From Glandiceps talaboti (Eukaryota; Hemichordata; Enteropneusta; Spengelidae), in contig NC_135568.1 of the NCBI RefSeq assembly GCF_964340395.1, positions 12,459,276 to 12,523,275 on the forward strand: a DNA stretch of 64,000 nucleotides, written 5' to 3'. The number at the start of each line of letters is the position of its first letter. The first letter of the stretch is position 1. Below the pieces are notes generated by a model. That model was not told the DNA's origin, did not search any database, and saw only the letters and a program-made list of their open reading frames with translations. The position numbers and the translations under genes are program-made. Below are positions 12,701 to 21,779 of the stretch, piece after piece.

Positions 12701-15700
12701 TACACTTGTATGTGTCAAAATCTGAGCCTTCAATGCAATAACTTTCAATGGCTTGTTTGTTCCAAGGATGATGTGTGTGTGCCTGTGTATCAGTAGGGGT
12801 TAGATGATGTTGTTTATATTTGTATTGTGTGGTCTGTGGGAACCCAGTTTCTTATCTATCTAAATTGTTCTTAGGGAACAAAAAATGTGTATGATACACA
12901 CAATTGTTTGGCAATCCCTCGATGTTGTAGTTGTAAAAATTGATATCGGTTTGATAGTAAACTATTGAAGCCATTCAAATCATGAAGTCCATGTGTAATC
13001 ATTTCAGCAGAAGTCCGGTTTTACTGCACTGAAAGAATAGCAATGCTTTATCACTTGTCAAGGACCCTGTTGTGGGTTGTGTCTCTGTTATTGTTAGTCT
13101 AGAGTGAATTATATCTAGCTTTGTGTTAGAAACACCATGAGTCAAACACCAAGGTAACTTCATTTCTCCTGTATATCTCAACTGTATGTCTTATGCCTAG
13201 GGGACCAAGAAATGTCTTTTTTACCAACTCTGTATCATGCAACTTCTTGAACATAGTGTTATAAAATTGGTAAAGCTGGCAGAGGAGAGGCCTTCTTTAC
13301 ACCGGGGTGTAGTCTCGCTGTCTCACTGTGCACCTTCCTAATTCTGAAGCACACACCCTTTGTGCCTTACAGTTAGAAAAAAACATAAAAGTCTTGTAGC
13401 GAGACTAACTAGGGTGAGGAATTCTGATGAGCAAACAAAGTTAGAAGTGTCACACCTCTTGAAACAATGACCTCAACATTGTTTAGACAAGGGTTAAAAG
13501 AGTTGTAAAGCTGCTAGCTTGTTTACAGTATGTCTCTTCTGAGTCAGATTTGGCAGTTTTCATAGCTGTATTTTAGAGAGGTTGTGCAATCAGTGTCCAA
13601 AGTATAAAAACGTTGAAGAACTAATAACTTGTATATAATGAATGCGAGTGGAGGGTACAACACTTAGTCACACTACTGCATGGATGCCTGTAAAGGCTTT
13701 CACTGATCTAGATGTAACCAACCTATTGTCGAGTTTGTCCCAGTCTGTGATAGCCTGTGATAGCCTAGAATCCAGGTGATTGGGGATTTTGAATTTTGAT
13801 TTCCCAATCTGTGTTGGGGAAATAATGAATTCAAAACCCCCATGTGCATGGATTTTGGGATAAGTTTGTGATTGTTCTTGGATTAAAATGAGTTTTTGTA
13901 AATATCTGTATTTGAGTGTGGTAGTTGAAGGCAGGAGTTATTTGTTGTGTATTTTCCATAGAGTTGCTATGTTAGTATTCTGTAAAGTTCCTGGGTTTGA
14001 TTGCCTGCTTTGGTCTTAGTGGTATGAGATATGTGCCATGATGCATAGCCAGTATCTGACCCCAAGCAACTTTAAACAAGAATATGAACAAAGTTCTCTT
14101 CTCTATGTTCTAGTGGACGGATGTCATTTTCTGTGGGTTGAGTTGGGTTGGTGAAAGCAACATTTCTGGGTCTCCTAAGCTTACAAAATGTAGCTAAGGT
14201 GAAATGAGACTCACTTGTGTTTCCCTTAAATGCACACATAAACCGAAAATGGTATTCAAGTAGAGTACAAACAAGCCTTAGATGACGCCTTTCTGACTTT
14301 ATTGAAAGTAAAAGTAGTTTTTTTTTGGAAGCGAAGTCAAAATATTTGCACAAATTGTGCAGATGGGATTCTCAGACATGTGTTCAAACAATTAGTATAG
14401 TTTGGTAATGATGTGATGTTTGTTGAAGTTTGTGTCTGAAAACCTTCCCTGGCCTTGAAATCTTTATATTGTACCTGTGTGTTTGACCACAACAAATGTT
14501 ATGGGGGTAAACTTGTTGACAGAGTATATATTACTACTAGTAGTAGCTTGGTCATCTTGGAGACTTTCCTTTTCAGACAGCACTGTCAAATGTCCATTTT
14601 TGTCTCTTGTTCATAGCTTTCATAGTGTTGTGATACATCAATATTTGATATTAAAGCTCAGACCACCAGGTGGTCTGAGATTAAAGTGACGGCCACTCTA
14701 AAGGTTTTAGCGTCCCAGTCCAGGGAAGGGTAACTGGTAAAATAGAATTCCATATCTTATAGCATAATTTTGGTAGGATAACTTCAGTAGAGAAAAACCT
14801 GGCGTATTTGGCAAGATTTACAAAATTATACCTAGATATACTTGCACTGTGTAGGGAACTCAGGTAGATTTTAACTGTCTCTGGTATACCTACCAAACGA
14901 ATACAGTATGGAACAATGATTAATCCTCATTTGCCCAACTTGGAGTTTAATAATTGCATACAAACAAATACCCCTAGGGATAAAGAGGATTAATGACTGG
15001 GGAACTCAGGGAGATTTTACCTATTTTAACAAACAAAAACACTGGTAGGGAAGCATGGTAAAATGACTAGGGACCTACTTACCAACCATAACAAAAACAT
15101 TGGTGGGGAACTCAGATAGATAAAGACACTGGTAGGGAACTTACTTGTAATCATGATGAAATGACAAGGAAAGGCAAATAGATCTTACGTCCTTGTTATC
15201 ATTAAAAAATTATTTGTCATCATTTCACAGAGTAATCCAGAACTCAACAATATCTGGATGGTAGGTCAGAAAATGTGGCTACGAGAGTTTCCAGGAGTTT
15301 ACCAGTCTTTAAATCAAGATTGGTCAGAGAGTGTTAAACCTATCATGCAAGCATTACTAGGTAAGACTTGTCAAACAAACAAACAAACAATTTATTTATC
15401 ATTTTATTTATTTACATACTTATTTATGTGTTGTCTATCTAATTATTCATTTGTTCATTGATTGATTGATTCATTCATTCTTTCATTCATTCATTCATTC
15501 ATTCATTCATTCATTCATAGATTGATTGATTCATTTGTTCATTGATTGATTACACTAATTGGTTGGTTGATTCATTCATTCATTGGTTGGTTGTTTGTTT
15601 GGTTGATTCATATTTGATACGCAAGTACTGACTTTATAAATTGTTTTGTGATTTGATCTCTATAGAAAATATTAGGACAAGATCATTCCAACTGATAGCC

Positions 15701-17368
15701 AAGGCGTATTCATCAATTGGTCTTGATGAGTTTATAATGTTTCTAGGAATGCCTACGGAGCAAGCTGTCAATGGTAAGTATAGTCACAATTTTGCCTGCC
15801 CCAAGGTTGGCACTCTTGACCAAAATTTTGATGTCGTTTCAACTGATCATCAAATTGTTCTTAAAGAGCACCAATCCATAAACAGGTAATAATTTGTCAT
15901 ATTGCCCTCACTGACAGGCAATAATTTTGTCATATTGCCCTCACTGACTAATAATTTTGCCATATTGCCCTCACTGACAGGCAATAATTTTGTCATATTG
16001 CCCTCACTGACTAATAATTTTGCCATATTGCCCTCACTGACAGGCAATAATTTTGTCATATTGCCCTCACTGACGGGCAATAATTTTGTCATATTGCCCT
16101 CCCTGACAGGCAATAATTTTGTCATATTGCCATCACTGACAGTTTATCCATGTGTGTTTTTGATGTCTTAGTGTAAACGGTTTGTGCAAACGCAACAAAA
16201 TAATTCCATATTAATTTGAAAATGGCATCATGTAAACATGGCCTAAGCTTACTGAAACTTATACAGCTCAGAGGACAGAATGAGATGTTTCTGTACAATT
16301 TGACATGGTGTGATATTTCTAATTCTTGTGGAATTTCTTAACAGCTGCTGTCTCTGAAGGATGGGGAGTAGATTCACCAAATAAACTTATTTTACCTAAA
16401 AAACAAGGTAAGATGTCTTACATAGCAAAGTGGAGGTTGTCTTTGAGACCTAGCCCAGTAAGAGACTTGCTGTATTCACTGTCATATCTGTCACCTAAAC
16501 AGTATTCTCAAATCTTATTCATGACTAGCTAAAGGTAATAAGCACTTAGGAGTCATGAATATTCAGTATACATCTAATAAATATGTATGCCTGCTAAGTC
16601 CCATCATAGTGTGGTTTTCTCCTCCACTGTCTATGGTGCCATGAAACAATGGTGGACCAGTGTAGGAACAATAAAGGTAGTGAGATTCACCCTAGTTATA
16701 TTGATTCTGTATTTATAGTTCAGTGCCCTATGTGTTCCTTTCCTTCATACACAAGTTGATATTGTCATAATTAGATGTTATTCCCCAATAATTCTCTATG
16801 TTCAGCCAAGGAAAATATGAGTGACCTAAGGGGTCTTTGTCACTACGGAGTCTATCGACAAACACTTAGGTTACGAGTATTTTCCAGCTGAATGAAGAAA
16901 AATATTGTTGAAAAGTATACTTATACCAATACCAGTAATATCAAAGAAAAAGTGAGGAACATAATGTTAATTTTGAACGTTTTGACTCATATTTTGAACA
17001 CAGCAGAACCAGTGACATAGACGCGCGTTGTTGTGACATAGAACGACCAGAGTATATATTCCATATTTTTTGTTCTAAATGGGTTGAGCATGATATAATA
17101 AGTAACATTTTGCCTGGTTAGGTCGATAGGCTTTGTCAAACTCTGCTGACTTTACCTAAACAAACGAAACGTTACCCAATTATAACCGATAGACATGATA
17201 CAAGAACAAAGTGTTACCAGGTTTTACTGATCTGATGTATGTGTAGAAGGATAGACATTAACTTTATTTTTTATTTTATGTCTTTCAGTTTCCACTGATG
17301 ATCCACCCATACCAAGTGAACACCAGTTAGCACAACTTACGGAATTTGTTGCTTTCCTTGAAAACTGA
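9714..17368 (+). CDS. COPS8: COP9 signalosome complex subunit 8 (whole gene, seven coding exons)
   Basis: CSN8 is the smallest subunit of the COP9 signalosome, the complex that removes NEDD8 from cullin-RING ubiquitin ligases. It is a structural PCI-family subunit; catalysis resides in CSN5. Joining 9714-9770, 11295-11365, 12140-12188, 15231-15360, 15666-15773, 16345-16407 and 17289-17368 gives 558 nt with one open frame, 185 residues plus stop. Every intron is GT-AG and the phases fit (0, 2, 0, 1, 1, 1). Recognisable CSN8 blocks are the GGIATPVVYSQLL start of the helical repeat (about residues 22-34), LWKRIP (49-54), the REFPGVY region (about 80), WSESVKPIMQALL (about 90-102), the PCI-like part (about 104-160) and the C-terminal helix ending FVAFLEN. 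Human CSN8, as I recall it, is 209 residues. Most of the difference is a linker of about 16 residues before PPIP and about 7 at the N-terminus. No in-frame stop or frameshift is seen. Confidence 0.96.
10595..10760. repeat. Dispersed repeat family A copy in COPS8 intron 1
   Basis: Shares taaaccaattttacacacca, aaaatttggtgttcct, atctcttactt and ttcacaaggaa with the other copies. It abuts the palindromic MITE at 10,768. Confidence 0.6.
10768..11118. mobile_element. Palindromic MITE with TA target duplication in COPS8 intron 1
   Basis: 351 bp, markedly richer in GC than its surroundings. The ends are gccccgtctacacggcacta and the complement of gccccatctacacggcacta, flanked by TA on both sides (10,766-10,767 and 11,119-11,120). 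The two halves are inverted repeats almost throughout; ggtgtcctaagtcaggac and its complement flank the centre. The TA duplication suggests Tc1/mariner-type mobilisation. There is no coding capacity. A shorter copy is at 52,602-52,867. Confidence 0.85.
11295..11365 (+). CDS. COPS8: COPS8 exon 2
   Basis: Residues 20-42 plus two bases of Met43. The acceptor is tttccag and the donor gtaagt. It encodes SPGGIATPVVYSQLLGLYLL followed by QND, the most recognisable N-terminal block of CSN8. Intron 1 upstream is 1,524 bp and carries a palindromic MITE. Confidence 0.95.
12140..12188 (+). CDS. COPS8: COPS8 exon 3
   Basis: Completes Met43 and encodes residues 44-59, TNAKFLWKRIPQALKV. The acceptor is atcttacag and the donor gtaagt. 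It is only 49 bp, so it is easily missed by ORF calling. LWKRIP is strongly conserved in CSN8. Confidence 0.95.
12505..12967. mobile_element. Foldback element in COPS8 intron 3
   Basis: Left arm about 12,507-12,645 and right arm about 12,800-12,967 are inverted copies. They share acatcgagg-attgccaa, tcatacacatttt, aagaacaattta, agataag, ccacagaccac and acaaatataaacaaca. About 150 bp lies between the arms. No ORF and no clear target duplication. Confidence 0.7.
12968..14989. other. COPS8 intron 3 interior
   Basis: No additional exon is supported. The stretch at about 13,220-13,490 has weak similarity to 18,890-19,060 (tgcatcatg..., ggcaga, cacacctcttgaa), probably an old dispersed repeat. Confidence 0.4.
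14657..14679. repeat. Perfect 23-bp palindrome
   Basis: Arms of 11 bp (CTCAGACCACC and its complement) around one central base, within COPS8 intron 3. Confidence 0.8.
14990..15165 (-). repeat. Dispersed 68-bp repeat family E in COPS8 intron 3
   Basis: About three partial units: ggggaactcaggga, gattttacct, accaaccataacaaaaaca, ctggtagggaa. Same family as 29,675-30,000, 31,660-31,810, 41,735-41,890, 48,340-48,715 and 56,935-57,240. It ends about 65 bp before exon 4. Confidence 0.7.
15231..15360 (+). CDS. COPS8: COPS8 exon 4
   Basis: Residues 60-102 plus one base of Glu103. The acceptor is catttcacag and the donor gtaaga. It contains SNPELNNIW, WLREFPGVY and WSESVKPIMQALL, all typical of CSN8. 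The preceding intron is 3,042 bp and holds repeats up to about 60 bp before this exon. Confidence 0.96.
15446..15610. repeat. (TTCA)n / (TTGA)n microsatellite in COPS8 intron 4
   Basis: The densest TTCA run is about 15,470-15,518, followed by TTGA/TTGG variants. It occupies about half of the 305-bp intron. Confidence 0.9.
15666..15773 (+). CDS. COPS8: COPS8 exon 5
   Basis: Completes Glu103 and encodes residues 104-138, with one base of Ala139. The acceptor is ctctatag and the donor gtaagt. It contains RTRSFQLIAKAYSSI and FLGMPTEQAV, the start of the PCI/winged-helix part of CSN8. Confidence 0.96.
15886..16142. repeat. 30/33-bp minisatellite in COPS8 intron 5
   Basis: About eight units of caataattttgtcatattg followed by ccctcactgacagg (33 bp), alternating in its left half with a 30-bp form lacking cagg-type bases and carrying gcc for gtc. 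All unit lengths are multiples of three, so both strands stay open and give spurious repeat ORFs. Confidence 0.9.
16345..16407 (+). CDS. COPS8: COPS8 exon 6
   Basis: Completes Ala139 and encodes residues 140-159, AVSEGWGVDSPNKLILPKKQ. The acceptor is cttaacag and the donor gtaaga. The GW-x-x-D and LILPKK pattern fits the end of the PCI-like fold. Phase 1 on both sides. Confidence 0.95.
16527..16680 (+). repeat. Dispersed short repeat family F in COPS8 intron 6
   Basis: Shares taataagcactt, agtcatgaatatt, catctaataaatatgta, ctgctaagtcccat, aacaatggtggaccagt and aacaataaaggt with copies at 29,996-30,110 and 43,350-43,465. Confidence 0.65.
16735..16910. repeat. Dispersed repeat family G (palindromic) in COPS8 intron 6
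   Basis: Shares ataattagatgttattcccc, aatattct, cagc, gaaaatatgagtgacctaag and the complementary arm ggttacgagtattttccagc with the elements at 40,425-40,790 and 56,410-56,580. The two arms are inverted repeats of each other. Confidence 0.55.
17289..17368 (+). CDS. COPS8: COPS8 exon 7 (terminal coding exon)
   Basis: Completes Val160 and encodes residues 161-185, with stop TGA at 17366-17368. The acceptor is tctttcag. It begins STDDPPIPSEHQLAQLTEF and ends VAFLEN, the conserved C-terminal helix. The linker between LPKK and PPIP is about 16 residues shorter than in human CSN8. Confidence 0.95.
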
Positions 17369-18095
17369 AGAATTTTTTTTGTTTCATTTTTTTTTGCATA
17401 GACTAAATACATATAGTGGGATATACATACACTGGAACTTTACCCTAGTAAAATTTGATACAATTAATTATCAGTTCGGCCAAAAAAGAAAGAAAAGAGA
17501 ATTGTTTCTGGTCAGGACAGTTTGTCTAAAGTGGTGCAACAATGCGAATTTTTATTTTTATTCTCAACAAACCTGTCACTCAATCTACTATATATAGCAG
17601 TTACTGTTCTTTTTATATAGTACTTTACAGCAAGTGTGTATGTGGGGGAGATGTCATTTGCATGTTCATGATTGGCTCTGCAGTCGGCTTCACTGAAGTA
17701 GGGAGGGTTATTTTTGTGTCCCCCCCCCTCACCCTCCGGATCTGCAGACTGCATGGACTGGACAGCCATGAAAAAAAAGACTGACATTAGGGTATTTAAG
17801 TGATGCACGTGCTGACCAGAAACAATTCTTTTTTTTATTGGCCTTAAAATGAACATTTTGCTTAACACACACACATAGTAGTAGTACTTCTGGCAGTCTT
17901 GATGGTATAATTCAGGTTTTCTTGACTGACATATACTAAATTACGTCATTGAATCATTTGAGTTATGCCTAAGTACCAAGTTTGGGTTTTGCCAATAGCA
18001 AGTGGTAGTTAAAGTATACGCAGTCTTAGAATACCAGAAAAGACTTTTATATGCAACAAACAGTATCTGCAGAGAATAAATACGCCCCTTTATCA
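17369..18095 (+). other. COPS8 3' UTR, probable extent
   Basis: AT-rich sequence without a recognisable coding exon follows the COPS8 stop. The first canonical AATAAA I find is at 18075-18080, which would give a 3' UTR of roughly 700 nt. A shorter UTR using a variant signal cannot be excluded. Confidence 0.35.
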
Positions 18096-19520
18096 GTAAG
18101 TAAATGTATATCTACAGAACAAGAAAAAATTGATGAAATTTTTTTACACATTATCCAAGCAGTCATCAGTTAATGAAATATGTTGTGTACAGATAACCGT
18201 CATCTTCAGCATAGAATTTAGCATAACAGTACATGTATGATCAGCTGCAACAGCAAATATGACATAACAGCATATTTAGCCACAGTTGTGAATTTACAAG
18301 GAAAATTTGCAAAGAAGTTGAAATTAATGATTTATTTTAGTTGTATTTTGAACATTTTTTCTTTTCAAAGTTTTTCAAGTAAAAATTATATTGGTTATAA
18401 GTATTACTATTATGTTTGCCTGATGTTTTTGTTTTTGAAATAGTTGTGTGTGTGTGTGTTTGTTTGTAGGTGTGTATGAAGGTGTGTGCATCAAGAAATA
18501 CAGCCAGAGTGCATCCGTATGATAATATGGTGAACATATATAGCGCCCTCTAGAGTCCAAATTACTCGTTGTATAGTAAGAGAGGACAATCCATTTCTGT
18601 GACAGGTAACTGTTATTCTTAAATTCAGACTCAAGAAATGCAGGTTCAAGTGACACCAAACAATATTTATTAAAGCAACCCCAACTTTTCAACTGTGGTG
18701 TCTTTTTTCAAGGACATTGAACGATAATGGAATCTACATTGGACTAACTAAAATATGTATACTTCAACAAGCTTAAAAAGAGTTTCTCATTCAGAATCCC
18801 ACTCAAACTTTGGACAAGTTTTATATAAATGGGAACACACTTGAGACTAATTTCATCTTAGCTAGCTGCATTTCTTGTGCTTCAGGAAATCCAGGAAAGT
18901 ACTTTCTACCAACCTTGCATCATGTGACATCTCTAGAATACGGCTATAAAAATGGGCAGATCTGGCCCAGAACATGCATGCTGTACCCTGGGACAACACA
19001 TTGCAGGAAATAAATTTACAACCGTGTAGAGGCTTCACACCTCTTGAACCATTGTATAGGTGTTCACGCTGTAGAGTCGGGACGCTTTTGTGTATAAATA
19101 CAAACGTTTCCAGCTATAAACAGATTTCGTTATCATCATAAGGAAAACATAAAGTTCGATAACATTTCAGGAAAAACCCGAGACGACCTAAAAAAGATCG
19201 ATTTGCCCGAAGCAAAATACAAATGTGTCCAAGTGGATTATACATTTTTGGTGCCGTCAACGAAGCTATTCGTTCGTTGGTGCGAGTAACTTTGCAACGC
19301 ACATGTCAGTGAGAGGTGTGAAATTCGAGTACGGTCGACTGAGAAGGGGTAGAATTGATCGAAATAACCCAGATCATATCGTGCATTCGTAATGGGATAG
19401 ACTTTGATTAATTAATCAACCAGAAATTTTATAATATGAAGGCACCTGTACCATAACGAGGCATTGTACAGTGGTCGATATTATTCTGGAATGTGGTTTT
19501 ATTGAGTAAAAGGCTTATAA
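18096..19520. other. Intergenic sequence downstream of COPS8
   Basis: Contains a short GT run near 18,443-18,466 and weak repeat similarity around 18,890-19,060. No supported gene. Confidence 0.4.
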
Positions 19521-19552
19521 AGTCAGTTTGTGCCTGGTATAGGTAATAATTG

Positions 19553-20605
19553 AATGATGGCTGAAGAATGGACTTTGTAGATGCACATTAAATAGATCAG
19601 TGGAATGTTAGAAAATTTATGAAGGAAAACTATGGCTGACATTTGATAAATTATCGACAGTGGCCTTGGACATGCTAAGATAAACTTGTTATAGTAAAGG
19701 TTGGCATTAATTGAAATGTCTACCTTGCCAATATCTATAATCATCACCTATTATATTAGACCCGGCTATAATCAATGTCACCTCAAATTATAAGTTTTAT
19801 CTTGTCTGTGGTTTTATCGAATGTTGTGGTTGGCAACCGTATTTTAGTCGATTAGTGCACAGACAAGGAAGAAAGTCTGTAATTAGTATAAACGATAGGA
19901 GACGATGGGATAGTTTTGAGAGTGGCCATGAGTGTTGTAAGAGACAATATAGGTACGTTTGCTGAATAAACAAGATAATTATCTGGGAATGTATCCCTTG
20001 GTGCAGACGACTTTCTTTTCTTTTACGCATCTGGGTGGAGTAAGCTAGTACTTGCTGTTAGTCAGTTAGTTAGTTAAGATCCAGATCCCTGTAAAGAAAG
20101 AATGCTATTATATCTCCGCTGCAGACAGGTGCTTTTGCACATCCTTCGTTCTTCATAAATAAACTACGTTAAACGGACTCATTGTATCTAGTGTCACTGT
20201 TCCTAGATTCTGGAGTACCTCCCAACGGAGCTTGGTAATTAAGTCTGATTAGAATCAGTATTAATACGTGGTGGAGAATACAGGTATGATGCTGAAAGAA
20301 TGGACTTTGTAGATACACGTAAAATAGATGGAATGTTGGAAAATTGATGAAGGGAAACTGAGGATGACTGTCACACATTTGATAAATTATCGACAGTTGC
20401 GATAGACATGCTAGGATAAACATGTTATAGTAACGGTTGGCATTGATTGAAACGATTTACCTTGCCAATGTCTATTATCACCTGTTACATTAGACCGTTA
20501 TATCGATCAGTGTCATTCTCAGTTTCCCTTCACAAGTTTTCTAACATGCCATCTATCTATTTATGTGCATCTACAAAGTCCATTCTTAAGCCACCATAAA
20601 CATAT
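19553..20605. repeat. Repeat family D: direct copies plus an inverted arm
   Basis: Segment 19,553-19,760 recurs at 20,281-20,500. Both carry gaatggactttgtagat, tttgataaattatcgacagt, agacatgct or ggacatgct, gttatagta and ggttggcatt. The piece at 20,508-20,600 is an inverted copy of the left end (ctacaaagtccattctt), so the second copy is foldback-like. No ORF of note. Confidence 0.7.
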
Positions 20606-21353
20606 GCCATTAAGTAAGGATCTATAATGAAATGCAACCAAATATGACGATACCTCTTGTGTTGTCTTCTACCTTTAAAAGCACACAGAAGTCCCCCTCC
20701 CACCTCCAGTCAAAAAGTACAAATAAAATCAAATTTTACTATCTGACGAATAAGTACTCAACATTATGTGACTGGTGGAAATAAAACATATACCAGTAGT
20801 CAAAATGCATAATTAGTGTCTTAAAATAATACTCTGTGTTTACAAAAAGATCGCCCCCCCCCAAGGGAATACACAGATAGTGCTGGTCTAGTGTCGCTTT
20901 GAAAGACGAAACATAGATACTTGGAGAGACAGGTGGTAAAATCTCTGGTTGGGAAGCGTACATGTTAGCCTACCTGTAGACTTGAAGGACTAATGCTACT
21001 ACATTATTCCGCTGTTCCTAATAATTGATATTTTGAATTTCGAAAGAACGAGTGAAAATTCAGAAAAGCAAATATCAGTTAGGATAGCTGAATAGTGGTA
21101 GTAGAGATAGTCATCCAAGTCTACAGGTAGGCACCGTACATAATTGTATATTATTCGAAGCAGAACCTGACCAGACACTATTTGTCAATCATTCATTGCA
21201 ATTGAACAGACCAGCAAGTGTATCTTCTTGATCACAAATGTGAATATTTTGTCTTTTGTATGACATATCATGTATACATTGCATCATATTGGGGAAAGAC
21301 GTCTATGTGAGACTCACATGTGAAAGCATCGAGATCGGTCTTCGGCTGATATC

Positions 21354-21767
21354 CCCCGGGGAGGGGGGCTACTCGGGTGGGTAATGGGTATATATGTACC
21401 CTGGGTGGACAAAAATTATAACCACAAACTCTACAAAAATTCAAAAAGTAGGGGTCAAAAATCTACAGAAACAGTCAAATGAATCAGATACACTTTCACG
21501 TAACACGTGCATGCTACAGTCACCGCTAGTTCATTGACTGCCCGGGGGGGGGGGGGGATAAAGATGACTGAAAACAACCCGTGGAAACAACCTTGTTCAA
21601 AACATGGGGTAAAAAGTCGTACGTGCATTCAAACAGGTGGGTCAAACCTCTACATAATTCTTTAAAAATTCAAGACTTAAAAGTCTACATGAGTCGAAAA
21701 AATGGGGGGGGGGGGTTCAAAACCGCGTTACATTCGTATATACCATTTCTATGGGAGTACCCCCTGG
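21354..21767. mobile_element. TIR element with 10-bp target duplication
   Basis: The direct repeat GGCTGATATC occurs at 21,344-21,353 and 21,768-21,777 on either side of a 414-bp insert. The insert starts ccccggggaggggggctact and ends gggagtaccccctgg, an imperfect inverted repeat. Its interior contains ggggtcaaaa-type and poly-G motifs (15 G near 21,543-21,557). It has no transposase. hAT-like elements usually make 8-bp duplications, so class is uncertain. Confidence 0.65.
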
Positions 21768-21779
21768 GGCTGATATCGT

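Noticed and set aside
15850-16171. Repeat-protein ORFs on both strands in COPS8 intron 5
   Set aside because: Produced by minisatellite units whose lengths are multiples of three; they lie inside an intron.
17512-17874. 120-codon minus-strand ORF in the COPS8 3' region
   Set aside because: Lies in the likely 3' UTR and overlaps other open frames; no family features.
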